Positions 12,684 to 20,941 of a DNA stretch of 64,000 nt are shown here, piece after piece (positions within the stretch are counted from its first letter, which is position 1; each line of letters begins with the position of its first letter). A model generated the notes under the pieces. The model saw nothing but the letters and a program-made list of their open reading frames with translations, was not told the DNA's origin and did no database searches. The DNA comes from Thermus thermophilus HB8 (GTDB lineage Bacteria; Deinococcota; Deinococci; Deinococcales; Thermaceae). The DNA is taken from the NCBI RefSeq assembly GCF_000091545.1, contig NC_006461.1, forward strand, positions 1,460,303-1,524,302. Direction: 5' to 3'. Made by a program: the position numbers and the translations under genes.

Positions 12684-13619
12684 CCAGTTCCCGCCCAAAA
12701 ACCCCTCGTCCCCTAAGGCGCGGAGGTCCCGGTGCCGGTCCAGGCCCTGGGGCACGGCCTCGAGGCCGAACCCCCCGTCCCAGTCCGTGCCCAGGCCCAC
12801 CCGCCCCCCGCCCATGAGGGCCTCGGCGTGGGCCTTGTGCCGGAAAAAGGCCTCCAGGGGAAGCCGCGCCATCCCCCGCTTCCAGGCGGGGTCTAAAAAG
12901 GCGTTAAAGGGCACGAGGCCCAAAACCCCCTCCCGCCCGGCCAGGGCCCGCAAGAGCCCGTCGGAGAGGTGCCTCTCGGAGGGCACCAGGGCGCGGCAGT
13001 TGGCGTGGGTGGCGCACACGGGGCCTTCGTAAACCCTTAGGGCCTCCCAGGCCGCTTCCTCCGCCAGGTGGGAGAGGTCCAGGGCCACGCCCAAAGCCGC
13101 CATCGCCTCGAGGAGGGCCCGCCCCTTGGCCGTGAGGGGGCCAGGCTCGGCGTTCCCGCCGGCGTAGGCGTTTCCCGTGGCCCAGGTGAGGGAGAGGAGC
13201 CTGAGGCCCCGCTTGCGCAAGGGGCGGAGGTCCTCGGGGGCTTCCAGGGCGTGGGCCCCCTCCAGGAGGAGGACGAGGCCCAAGACGCCGTCTTGGGGGA
13301 AGCGCTCCAGGTGGGCCAAGAGGTCCTCCCGCTCCCTTAGGACCCTCACGAGGCCCCGCCTCTCCCAGGCCTCGTAGAGGGCGAGCTGGGCGTAGACCTC
13401 CTCCTCCCAGTCCTCCTGTGCCCCTTCCCGAGGGTCCACGAAGAGGGTGGCGAAGGCGAGGGCCACCCCCGCCTCCTTAAGGCTCGGGAGGGTGACCAGG
13501 GGGGTGTCGGGGTGGGGGTCCTGGGCGCGGAGGGCCTCCAAGGGGAGGGTGAGGTCCCGCCCTAAGGCGCGGGCGTTCCAGGCCAGGTCCAGGTGGGCGT
13601 CCACCAGGAAGGGAGGCAC
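12657..13619 (-). CDS. Membrane dipeptidase family (M19) zinc dipeptidase
   Basis: The 320-residue protein has the M19 pattern: VDAHLDLAW (HxD metal ligands) near the start, LLLEGAHALE, LDLSHLAEEAAWE, CATHANCRAL and LGTDWDGGFG. These enzymes cleave dipeptides with two zinc ions. No signal peptide is present, so it is probably cytoplasmic. GTG start at 13619; TAGACT at 13626-13631 (minus strand) ends 6 bases upstream, so the mRNA is probably leaderless. It is divergent from uvrC with only 22 bp between start codons. Confidence 0.9.
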   Translation of the reverse strand: MPPFLVDAHLDLAWNARALGRDLTLPLEALRAQDPHPDTPLVTLPSLKEAGVALAFATLFVDPREGAQEDWEEEVYAQLALYEAWERRGLVRVLREREDLLAHLERFPQDGVLGLVLLLEGAHALEAPEDLRPLRKRGLRLLSLTWATGNAYAGGNAEPGPLTAKGRALLEAMAALGVALDLSHLAEEAAWEALRVYEGPVCATHANCRALVPSERHLSDGLLRALAGREGVLGLVPFNAFLDPAWKRGMARLPLEAFFRHKAHAEALMGGGRVGLGTDWDGGFGLEAVPQGLDRHRDLRALGDEGFLGGNWLRWLLGWF

Positions 13620-13625
13620 GGGGAA

Positions 13626-13635
13626 AGTCTACAAT
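13626..13635. promoter_or_regulatory. Overlapping divergent -10 elements (dipeptidase and uvrC)
   Basis: AGTCTACAAT contains TAGACT on the minus strand (13626-13631) and TACAAT on the plus strand (13630-13635). Each ends 6 bases from the respective GTG start (13619 and 13642), predicting two leaderless mRNAs from one 10-bp core. Confidence 0.6.
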
Positions 13636-13641
13636 GGGGGC

Positions 13642-15414
13642 GTGCGGGCCCAAGACCTCCCTCCCCTTCCCGAGACCCCCGGGGTCTACCTGTGGAAGCG
13701 GGGGGAGGAGGTGCTCTACGTGGGCAAGGCCAAGAGCCTCCGCGCCCGGGTGAAAAGCTACTTCCACGCCGAGGGCAAGGCGAGGCGCATCGCCGAGGAG
13801 GCCACAGGGCTAGACTTCATCGCCACCCGGGACGAGGTGGAGGCCCTCCTCCTCGAGGCCAACCTCATCAAGGCCCACCGCCCCCTCTACAACGTCCTCC
13901 TCAAGGACGACAAGCACTACCCCTTCCTCAAGCTCACCAACGAGCCCTTCCCCACCCTCCTCGTGGTGCGCCGGGTGGAGGAGGACGGGGCCAAGTACTA
14001 CGGGCCCTTCCCCGAGGCGGGGGCGCTTCGCCGCATCAAGACCCTCATAGACCGCCTCTTCCCCTTGCGCAAGAACTCGGGCTACCCCATGAAAAGGAGG
14101 CGCTACCCCTGCCTGAACTACAGCATGGGCCGCTGCCTCGCCCCTTGCGTGGGGAAGGCGGACCCAGAGGCCTACCAGGAGGTGGTGCGCCAGGTGGAGG
14201 CGGTCCTCGAGGGCCGGGTGGACGGGCTCCTTCAGGAGCTCGAGGCCAAGATGCGGGAGGCGGCGAGAAGGCTTGAGTTTGAGCGGGCGGCGGAGATCCG
14301 CGACCAGATGGAGGCCCTAAGGGCCTTCTTCTCCACGGACCAGCAGGCCTTTGACCCGGAGATGGGGGACCTGGACTTTCTGGGGATGGCCCGCTCCGGG
14401 GCCCTCGCCGTGGTGCAGCTCTACCAGGTGCGCTCCGGGCGGATCCTCGGCCGCATCAGCCGCGTGGTGGAGAAGGAGGAGGCCACGGACGAGGAAATCC
14501 TCTGGGCCTTCCTCCGGGACCACTACCTGGAGGCCTCCCCCCTCCCCCCCCTCGTCCTCCTCCCCTTCCCCCTGGAGGACCTGGAAAGCCTCGCCGAGCT
14601 CCTCAAGCGCCGCGCGGGGCGGAAGGTGGAGCTTAGGGTGCCGAAGAAGGGGGAGAAGGCGCGGCTCTTGGAACTCGCCGAAAGGAACGCCCGCCTCGCC
14701 TTGGAGACCGAGCTCAAGCTCCGGGAAAGGCGGGGGGAGCACCCTGCCCTCAAGGCCCTCCAGGACCTCCTGGGGCTTCCCGCCCGCCCCTGGCGCCTCG
14801 AGGGCTACGACATAAGCCACCTCCAGGGCCAGGCCCGGGTCTTCTCCATCGCCGTCTTTGAGGGGGGAAGGCCCAAGCGGCAGGAGTACCGCAGGATGCG
14901 CCTCAAGGCGGGGAACGACGACTACGCCGCCATGGAGGAAGGGGTCTTCCGCCGCTACACGGGAAGCCTCAAGGACCTTCCCCTCCCCGACCTCCTCCTC
15001 ATTGACGGGGGAGTGGGCCAGGTGCGGGCGGCGGCAAGGGCCCTGGAGCGGGCGGGCCTCAGGCTTCCCCTGGTGGGCCTCGCCAAGGGGGAGGAGGTCC
15101 TGGTCACGCCGGAAGGGCGGGAGCTCCGCCTCCCCCTCACCCACCCGGCCCTGCAGCTTCTCATCCACCTCCGGGACGAGGCCCACCAAAACGGCCTCCG
15201 CTACCACCGGAAGCGGCGGAGCGAGGAGCTTTTCCGGGTCCTCCAGGGCATCCCCGGGATCGGGGAGAAAAGGAGGCGGCTCCTCTTGGAGCGCTACGGG
15301 GGGCTAAGGGCCCTCAAGGAGGCCCCCCTGGAGGAGCTCGCCCGGCTTCCCGGGATGAGCCTCGAGGCCGCCCGGGCCCTCAAGGCGGCCCTGGCCGAGG
15401 AGGAGCCCGCCTGA
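13642..15414 (+). CDS. uvrC: Excinuclease ABC subunit C
   Basis: The 590-residue UvrC makes both incisions in nucleotide excision repair. Seen: the N-terminal GIY-YIG domain (TPGVYLWKRGEEVLYVGKAKSLRARV), the cysteine-rich PCLNYSMGRCLAPC, the UVR domain (REAARRLEFERAAEIRDQM), the RNase H-like C-terminal nuclease (LEGYDISHLQG, LLIDGGVGQ) and the HhH pair (IPGIGEKRRRLLLERYG). GTG start at 13642 is set by homology and by TACAAT 6 bases upstream; a longer frame reaches into the divergent gene. Confidence 0.96.
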   Translation: MRAQDLPPLPETPGVYLWKRGEEVLYVGKAKSLRARVKSYFHAEGKARRIAEEATGLDFIATRDEVEALLLEANLIKAHRPLYNVLLKDDKHYPFLKLTNEPFPTLLVVRRVEEDGAKYYGPFPEAGALRRIKTLIDRLFPLRKNSGYPMKRRRYPCLNYSMGRCLAPCVGKADPEAYQEVVRQVEAVLEGRVDGLLQELEAKMREAARRLEFERAAEIRDQMEALRAFFSTDQQAFDPEMGDLDFLGMARSGALAVVQLYQVRSGRILGRISRVVEKEEATDEEILWAFLRDHYLEASPLPPLVLLPFPLEDLESLAELLKRRAGRKVELRVPKKGEKARLLELAERNARLALETELKLRERRGEHPALKALQDLLGLPARPWRLEGYDISHLQGQARVFSIAVFEGGRPKRQEYRRMRLKAGNDDYAAMEEGVFRRYTGSLKDLPLPDLLLIDGGVGQVRAAARALERAGLRLPLVGLAKGEEVLVTPEGRELRLPLTHPALQLLIHLRDEAHQNGLRYHRKRRSEELFRVLQGIPGIGEKRRRLLLERYGGLRALKEAPLEELARLPGMSLEAARALKAALAEEEPA

Positions 15415-15476
15415 CACCACCTGCGCCCCAAAAGGGCCTCCCCAAGCCTTGGTCCGGGCCCATGTGCGGGCGCACC

Positions 15477-16400
15477 TCAGATGAGGGCGCTCACCGACTG
15501 GTTGGTGTGGACGTGGCGGATGGCCTGGGCCAGAAGCTCGGCGGTGGAGAGCACCGTGTAGCCCCCGTCCTTTAGGGGGATGGTGTCGGTGAACACCACC
15601 TCGCGGACGGCGGGGTGGGCGAGGTTCTCCTTGGCCCCCCCCACCAGGACGGCGTGGGTGGCCATGACCACCACCTCGGGGAGGGCCCCCGCCTGGAGGA
15701 GGGCCTCCACCCCCCGCCTTATCGTCCCCCCGGTGGAGACGATGTCGTCCACCAGGATGGGCCTTTTCCCCTCCACGTCGCCGATGACGTAGGTCACGGA
15801 GGTCTCCCGGGGCCCGAGGCGCCTTTTGGCCAGCATGGCGAGGGGAAGGCCGAGCCTTTCCGCAAGCCTTCTCGCCTCCTCGGCCCGGCCCGCGTCCGGG
15901 GAGACCACCACGGCGTTTTCCACGTACCCCTTTTCCCGGAGGTAGCGGGCGAAGAGGCGCACGGCGGAGAGGTGGTCCACGGGGATGTCAAAGAAGCCCT
16001 GGATCTGGGGGGCGTGGAGGTCAATGGCGATGACCCGCTCCACCCCCACCCTCTCCAAAAGCCCCGCCACCAGCCTGGCGCTGATGGGCTCGCGCCCCTC
16101 CGTCTGCTTGTCCTGGCGGGCGTAGCCGAAGTAGGGGATGACGGCGTTGATGCGCCCCGCCGAGCTCCGCCTGGCGGCGTCGGCGAGGAGGAGGAGCTCC
16201 ATCAGGTGGTCGTTCACCGGGGGGCAGGTGGGCTGGATGAGGTAGACGTCCTCCCCGCGGACGCTCTCAAGAAGCCTGACCCGCACCTCCCCGTCGGGAA
16301 AGCGGTCCACCAGGGCCTTGCCCAAGGGCACCCCCAGGGCCTCCGCCACCCGCCGGGCCAAGTCGGGGTGGGCGCTCCCCGAGAAGAGCCGGATTTCCAT
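15477..16400 (-). CDS. prs: Ribose-phosphate pyrophosphokinase
   Basis: The 307-residue enzyme makes PRPP from ribose 5-phosphate and ATP for purine, pyrimidine, His, Trp and NAD synthesis. Seen: the loop DGEVRVRLLESVRGEDVYLIQ, IPYFGYARQDKQ, DLHAPQIQGFF and the PRPP-binding PILVDDIVSTGGT. Last gene of the luxS-nucleosidase-prs operon, 12 bases after the nucleosidase stop. Confidence 0.96.
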   Translation of the reverse strand: MEIRLFSGSAHPDLARRVAEALGVPLGKALVDRFPDGEVRVRLLESVRGEDVYLIQPTCPPVNDHLMELLLLADAARRSSAGRINAVIPYFGYARQDKQTEGREPISARLVAGLLERVGVERVIAIDLHAPQIQGFFDIPVDHLSAVRLFARYLREKGYVENAVVVSPDAGRAEEARRLAERLGLPLAMLAKRRLGPRETSVTYVIGDVEGKRPILVDDIVSTGGTIRRGVEALLQAGALPEVVVMATHAVLVGGAKENLAHPAVREVVFTDTIPLKDGGYTVLSTAELLAQAIRHVHTNQSVSALI

Positions 16401-16412
16401 GGAACCCCCTCC

Positions 16413-17075
16413 TCACTCTACCAGGGCCCGGGCGAGGAGCCCAAGGCGCCTTGCGGCCTCCCGCAAAAAGGCCTGGAAGTCCAAGGCCGCCCCCTCCCCG
16501 GCCCCGTCCGTCACCACGCGCAGGAGGACCATGGGGTGGCGGAAGCGCCAGGCCACCATGAGGGCCGCGGCCCCCTCCATCTCCACGGCGTCCGCCCCGT
16601 GGAGGGCGCGAAGCCTTTCCGCCTCCTCCCTTTGGGCCAGAAAGCGGTCCCCCGTGGCCACCACCCCCCGCCGGAAGGGAAGGCCCAAGGCCAGGGCGGC
16701 CTTCTCCGCCCGGGCGAGGAGGGCGGGGTCCGAGGGGAAGAAGGCCACCCCAAAGGCGGTCTCCCCCGGCTTGCGGCCGAAGGGGGTGAGGTCCACGTCC
16801 CACTGGACCGCCTTCTCCGCCAGGAGGAGGTCCAAGGCGCGGAGGGAAGGGTCCAGGGCCCCCGCCACCCCCAGGAAGAAGCTCTCCGAGGGGCGGAAGC
16901 GGGTGAGGACGTGGGCCACGGCCAGGGCGGCCGCCACCTTGCCCACGCCCGTTTCCGCCACCAAGACCCCCTCGCCCCGGTGGAGGGGGAAGGGGGCCTC
17001 CAAGGCCTCCCCCGCCCCCAAAGCCTCCCGGAGGGCGGAGGCCTCCTCGGGCTCGGCGGCGAAGAAGGCGGTCAC
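16413..17075 (-). CDS. MTA/SAH nucleosidase-like (PNP/UDP phosphorylase family)
   Basis: The 220-residue protein has the nucleosidase core: VLVAETGVGKVAAALAVAHVL, the ribose-binding DAVEMEGAAALMVAW and VVTDGAG with the catalytic Asp. The position directly after luxS (4-base ATGA overlap) indicates removal of adenine from S-adenosylhomocysteine or methylthioadenosine, giving the LuxS substrate. Futalosine hydrolase of menaquinone synthesis belongs to the same family and cannot be fully excluded by sequence alone. Confidence 0.75.
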   Translation of the reverse strand: MTAFFAAEPEEASALREALGAGEALEAPFPLHRGEGVLVAETGVGKVAAALAVAHVLTRFRPSESFFLGVAGALDPSLRALDLLLAEKAVQWDVDLTPFGRKPGETAFGVAFFPSDPALLARAEKAALALGLPFRRGVVATGDRFLAQREEAERLRALHGADAVEMEGAAALMVAWRFRHPMVLLRVVTDGAGEGAALDFQAFLREAARRLGLLARALVE

Positions 17076-17539
17076 CTCGCCTCCAGGGGAACGGTGGCCT
17101 GGACCCTAAGCCCCGCCTTTAGCACCTTCTCCGCCCAGGCCTTGGCGCCAGGAAGGTCATGGTCCCGGTAGTTGCCGCACTCCCTGAAGCTCGCCCCGGG
17201 GACCTCCCCCTCGTGGGCGAGGACGTCCTTCAAGGCCTGGGCGAAGGCCTCGAGGACCTTTTCCTCCCCCACGGGGCCTTCCACCACCAGGTAAAACCCC
17301 GTGCGGCAGCCCATGGGGGAGAGGTCAATGACCCCCGGGAGGTGGTCCCGCAAATACCCCGCGAGGAGGTGCTCCAGGGTGTGCAAGGCCCCCGTGGGCA
17401 GGGCCTCCCGGTTGGGCTGGGCAAGCCTCAGGTCGTACTTCTCCACCACGCCCCCCGCGAGGGCCTTCCTCCCCGCCAGGCGCACGTAGGGGGCCTTGAC
17501 CTTGGTGTGGTCCAGGCTGAAGCTCTCCACCTCGGCCAT
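17072..17539 (-). CDS. luxS: S-ribosylhomocysteine lyase
   Basis: The 155-residue protein carries the metal site HTLEH (H53, H57), the catalytic Cys region MGCRTGFYL (C78) and the third ligand in RECGNYRDHD. It splits S-ribosylhomocysteine into homocysteine and DPD, the AI-2 precursor. The ATG at 17539 has GGGGG before it. First gene of an operon with the nucleosidase and prs; the intergenic region (114 bp) is shared with divergent guaA. Confidence 0.95.
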   Translation of the reverse strand: MAEVESFSLDHTKVKAPYVRLAGRKALAGGVVEKYDLRLAQPNREALPTGALHTLEHLLAGYLRDHLPGVIDLSPMGCRTGFYLVVEGPVGEEKVLEAFAQALKDVLAHEGEVPGASFRECGNYRDHDLPGAKAWAEKVLKAGLRVQATVPLEAR

Positions 17540-17641
17540 GCCCCCATTACACACCACCCGGGGGCAGGACGGGAGCAGGGAAAGGCCCAGGCTCCAAAGC
17601 CCCCCGGACTTTTTCCGCCCCTTGGGTTCCAGGAGGCGTAG

Positions 17642-17647
17642 TAGACT
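17642..17647 (+). promoter_or_regulatory. -10 element of guaA
   Basis: TAGACT ends 6 bases before the GTG start at 17654. No Shine-Dalgarno sequence is present, so a leaderless mRNA is likely. A -35 element is not clear. Confidence 0.5.
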
Positions 17648-17653
17648 CTTGGC

Positions 17654-19165
17654 GTGGTCCTGGTCCTGGATTTCGGCTCCCAGTACACGCGGCTCATCGC
17701 GAGGAGGCTCCGGGAGCTCCGGGCCTTCTCCCTCATCCTTCCGGGGGACGCCCCCCTGGAGGAGGTCCTCAAGCACCGCCCCCAGGCCCTCATCCTCTCG
17801 GGGGGGCCGAGAAGCGTCTTTGACCCCGACGCCCCCCGACCCGACCCCAGGCTCTTCTCCTCGGGCCTGCCCCTCCTCGGGATCTGCTACGGCATGCAGC
17901 TCCTCGCCCAGGAGCTCGGGGGACGGGTGGAGCGGGCGGGCCGGGCCGAGTACGGCAAGGCCCTCCTCACCCGCCACGAGGGCCCCCTCTTCCGGGGCCT
18001 CGAGGGGGAGGTCCAGGTCTGGATGAGCCACCAGGACGCCGTGACCGCCCCGCCCCCGGGCTGGCGGGTGGTGGCGGAGACGGAGGAGAACCCCGTGGCC
18101 GCCATCGCCTCCCCGGACGGGCGGGCCTACGGCGTCCAGTTCCACCCCGAGGTAGCCCACACCCCCAAGGGGATGCAGATCCTGGAGAACTTCCTGGAGC
18201 TTGCCGGGGTCAAGCGGGACTGGACCCCGGAGCACGTCCTGGAAGAACTCCTCCGGGAGGTGCGGGAGCGGGCGGGGAAGGACCGGGTCCTCCTCGCCGT
18301 CTCCGGGGGGGTGGACTCCTCCACCCTGGCCCTCCTCCTCGCCAAGGCGGGGGTGGACCACCTGGCCGTCTTCGTGGACCACGGGCTTTTGCGCCTGGGG
18401 GAGCGGGAGGAGGTGGAGGGGGCCTTAAGGGCCCTTGGGGTGAACCTCCTGGTGGTGGACGCCAAGGAGCGCTTCCTGAAGGCCCTAAAGGGCGTGGAGG
18501 ACCCCGAGGAAAAGCGCAAGATCATCGGGCGGGAGTTCGTGGCGGCCTTCTCCCAGGTGGCCCGGGAGAGGGGCCCCTTCCGCTTCCTCGCCCAGGGAAC
18601 CCTCTACCCGGACGTCATTGAGTCCGCCGGGGGGCACGGGGCGGCCAAGATCAAGAGCCACCACAACGTGGGCGGCCTCCCCGAGGACCTGGAGTTTGAG
18701 CTCCTAGAGCCCTTTCGCCTCCTCTTCAAGGACGAGGTGCGGGAGCTCGCCCTCCTCCTCGGGCTTCCCGACACCCTGCGCCTCCGCCACCCCTTCCCCG
18801 GGCCTGGCCTCGCCGTGCGCGTCCTGGGGGAGGTGACGGAGGAGCGCCTGGAGATCCTGAGGCGGGCGGACGACATCTTCACGAGCCTCCTCAGGGAGTG
18901 GGGCCTCTACGAGAAGGTGGCCCAAGCCCTGGCGGTCCTCACGCCCGTGAGGAGCGTGGGGGTGGCGGGGGACGAAAGGAAGTACGGGTACGTCCTCGCC
19001 CTCAGGGCCGTCACCACCGAGGACTTCATGACCGCCGACTGGGCGAGGCTTCCCCTGGAGTTCCTGGACGAGGCGGCCCGGCGGATCACCCGCAGGGTCC
19101 CGGAGATCGGACGGGTGGTCTACGACCTCACCTCCAAGCCCCCGGCCACGATAGAGTGGGAATGA
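17654..19165 (+). CDS. guaA: GMP synthase (glutamine-hydrolysing)
   Basis: The 503-residue enzyme converts XMP to GMP. Seen: the class I amidotransferase domain (LVLDFGSQYTRLI, the nucleophile loop LLGICYGMQLLAQ, QFHPEVAHT), the ATP-PPase P-loop VLLAVSGGVDSSTLAL and the C-terminal dimerisation domain ending PPATIEWE. GTG start is set by the family N-terminus and TAGACT. The stop overlaps the start of the next gene (ATGA). Confidence 0.97.
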   Translation: MVLVLDFGSQYTRLIARRLRELRAFSLILPGDAPLEEVLKHRPQALILSGGPRSVFDPDAPRPDPRLFSSGLPLLGICYGMQLLAQELGGRVERAGRAEYGKALLTRHEGPLFRGLEGEVQVWMSHQDAVTAPPPGWRVVAETEENPVAAIASPDGRAYGVQFHPEVAHTPKGMQILENFLELAGVKRDWTPEHVLEELLREVRERAGKDRVLLAVSGGVDSSTLALLLAKAGVDHLAVFVDHGLLRLGEREEVEGALRALGVNLLVVDAKERFLKALKGVEDPEEKRKIIGREFVAAFSQVARERGPFRFLAQGTLYPDVIESAGGHGAAKIKSHHNVGGLPEDLEFELLEPFRLLFKDEVRELALLLGLPDTLRLRHPFPGPGLAVRVLGEVTEERLEILRRADDIFTSLLREWGLYEKVAQALAVLTPVRSVGVAGDERKYGYVLALRAVTTEDFMTADWARLPLEFLDEAARRITRRVPEIGRVVYDLTSKPPATIEWE

Positions 19166-19728
19166 TGGGCGAACCCGCAAGGCTCAGGCGGCTCACCGCC
19201 GAGGAGTACCTGAGGGAGGAGGCCACCTCCCCCGTGAAGCGGGAGCTGGTGGAGGGGGTTCCCTACGCCATGGCCGGGGCGGGCCGGGCCCACAACCTGA
19301 TCGTGACCAACCTGGTGCTCCTCCTTGGCCCCCTGGCCCGCAGGAAGGGCTGCCGCCTCTACGTGGCCGACATGAAGCTTAAGGTGGGGGAGGCCACCTT
19401 CTACTACCCGGACCTCATGGCGGTCTGCGCTCCACCCCCGGAGAGTCCCCTCTACGAGGAGGCCCCCTGCCTGGTGGTGGAGGTCCTCTCCCCCGCCACG
19501 GAGGGGGTGGACCGCAGGGAGAAGCTCTGGCGCTACCTCTCCCTTCCCTCCCTCGAGGGCTACCTCCTGGTGAGCGCCCGGGAGAGGCGGGTGGAGCTCT
19601 ACCGGAAGGAGGGGGATATCCTCCACCAGGTGGCGGAGGAAGGCGAGGTCCCCCTGCCCTGCCTGGAGGGGAGCCTGCCCGTGGCGGAGGTCTACGCGGG
19701 GGTAGAGCTGGAGGGCCAAGAGGCGTAG
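19162..19728 (+). CDS. Uma2 family (DUF820) PD-(D/E)XK endonuclease-like protein
   Basis: The 188-residue protein has the Uma2 pattern: LTAEEYLREE, RELVEGVPYAMAGAGRAHN, YYPDLMAVC (PD), CLVVEVLSPAT (E-V) and DRREKLWRYLSLP (K). The family is expanded in many thermophiles and cyanobacteria with no proven function. It starts at ATGATG, where the first ATG overlaps the guaA stop, so translation is probably coupled. Confidence 0.85.
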   Translation: MMGEPARLRRLTAEEYLREEATSPVKRELVEGVPYAMAGAGRAHNLIVTNLVLLLGPLARRKGCRLYVADMKLKVGEATFYYPDLMAVCAPPPESPLYEEAPCLVVEVLSPATEGVDRREKLWRYLSLPSLEGYLLVSARERRVELYRKEGDILHQVAEEGEVPLPCLEGSLPVAEVYAGVELEGQEA

Positions 19729-19752
19729 ACTGGAGGGGAAAGGAGGCAAGCC

Positions 19753-20040
19753 ATGCCCACCTTTATCGTCCTCAGCACCCTGACCGACGACGGAGCCGAG
19801 ACCCTGGTGAAGAACCCCGAGCGCATCAAGGAGGTGAACCAGGAGCTGGAGCGGGACTTCGGGGTCAGGGTGGTGGCCCAGTACGCCGTGCTCGGGCCCT
19901 ACGACTTCGTGAACGTCGTGGAGGCGGAGGACGCCGCCACCGTGGCCCGGGCCATGCTCCACCTGGCCTCCCGGGGAAGCGTGAAGACGATGACCCTCGA
20001 GGCCATCCCCGTGGCCGACCTCATCGCCCGGCTCAAGTAG
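19753..20040 (+). CDS. GYD-domain / AsnC-like effector-binding small protein
   Basis: The 95-residue protein has a ferredoxin-like fold pattern with YAVLGPYDFVNVVEAEDAAT, the conserved block of GYD-domain proteins related to the ligand-binding domain of Lrp/AsnC regulators. No DNA-binding domain. Start ATG has AGGAGG at a good distance. Followed with a 1-base overlap by the VOC gene. Confidence 0.7.
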   Translation: MPTFIVLSTLTDDGAETLVKNPERIKEVNQELERDFGVRVVAQYAVLGPYDFVNVVEAEDAATVARAMLHLASRGSVKTMTLEAIPVADLIARLK

Positions 20041-20426
20041 TGGAGGTTCTGGAGACTTCCGTCTACGCCGAGGACCTGGAGAAGGCCCGGGCCTTCTACG
20101 AAGGGGTCTTGGGCCTTCCCTGCTTTCAGTTCAAACCGCCCCGGCACGCCTTCTTCCGCGCCGGGCGGGGGGTGTTCCTGGTCTTCAACCCAAAGCTCAC
20201 GGCAAAGGAAACCCACCTCCCTCCCCACGGGGCCAAAGGCAGCGTCCACGTGGCCTTCCGAGTGGAGGAGGAGGAGCTTCCCGCCTGGGAAGCGCGCCTC
20301 AAGGCGGCGGGCTACCCGGTGTGGTGGGCCGAGTGGCCCAAGGGAAAGAGCCTCTACACCCAGGACCCCGCCGGCAACCTGGTGGAGCTCGCCCCGGCGC
20401 GGATCTGGGGCCTGGAGGAGGCGTGA
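20040..20426 (+). CDS. VOC (glyoxalase/bleomycin resistance) superfamily protein
   Basis: The 128-residue protein has the VOC paired beta-alpha-beta-beta-beta pattern: LETSVYAEDLEKARAFYEGVLG at the start and SLYTQDPAGNLVELAP at the end (metal Glu). The reaction is unknown. It starts at GTG inside TAGTG, sharing a base with the previous stop, and overlaps the RNase H start by 4 bases, so this is a tight operon. Confidence 0.82.
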   Translation: MEVLETSVYAEDLEKARAFYEGVLGLPCFQFKPPRHAFFRAGRGVFLVFNPKLTAKETHLPPHGAKGSVHVAFRVEEEELPAWEARLKAAGYPVWWAEWPKGKSLYTQDPAGNLVELAPARIWGLEEA

Positions 20427-20923
20427 ACCCCTCCCCCAGGAAACGCGTGGCCCTCTTCACCGACGGGGCCTGCCTGGGAAACCCCGGGCCCGGGGGGTGG
20501 GCGGCCCTCCTCCGCTTCCACGCCCACGAGAAGCTCCTCTCCGGGGGAGAGGCCTGCACCACCAACAACCGCATGGAGCTCAAGGCGGCCATAGAGGGCC
20601 TAAAGGCCCTCAAGGAGCCTTGCGAGGTGGACCTCTACACCGACAGCCACTACCTCAAGAAGGCCTTCACCGAGGGCTGGCTGGAAGGCTGGCGGAAAAG
20701 GGGCTGGCGGACGGCGGAGGGCAAGCCCGTGAAAAACCGCGACCTCTGGGAGGCCCTCCTCCTCGCCATGGCCCCCCACCGGGTGCGCTTCCACTTCGTG
20801 AAGGGGCACACGGGCCACCCGGAGAACGAACGGGTGGACCGGGAGGCGAGGCGCCAGGCCCAGTCCCAGGCCAAAACGCCCTGCCCGCCCCGGGCCCCCA
20901 CGCTTTTTCACGAAGAGGCATAA
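20423..20923 (+). CDS. rnhA: Ribonuclease HI
   Basis: The 166-residue protein matches the well-studied Thermus RNase HI: FTDGACLGNPGPGGW, NNRMELKAAI, YTDSHYLKKA, FVKGHTGHPENERVD (D, E, D, D catalytic set and the conserved His). It removes RNA from RNA-DNA hybrids. GTG start at 20423 gives exactly the known length. A Pro-rich C-terminal tail follows residue 150. Confidence 0.97.
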   Translation: MNPSPRKRVALFTDGACLGNPGPGGWAALLRFHAHEKLLSGGEACTTNNRMELKAAIEGLKALKEPCEVDLYTDSHYLKKAFTEGWLEGWRKRGWRTAEGKPVKNRDLWEALLLAMAPHRVRFHFVKGHTGHPENERVDREARRQAQSQAKTPCPPRAPTLFHEEA

Positions 20924-20929
20924 AAGCGT

Positions 20930-20935
20930 TATAAT
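20930..20935 (+). promoter_or_regulatory. -10 element of the carboxyltransferase gene
   Basis: A consensus TATAAT ends 6 bases before the ATG at 20942, predicting a leaderless mRNA. It lies 6 bases after the rnhA stop codon. Confidence 0.6.
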
Positions 20936-20941
20936 CGGGCC

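Noticed and set aside
16413..17075. Futalosine hydrolase (mqnB), given mqnD in the window
   Set aside because: The gene overlaps luxS, whose substrate is made by SAH nucleosidase; mqnD lies 14 kb away in another operon.
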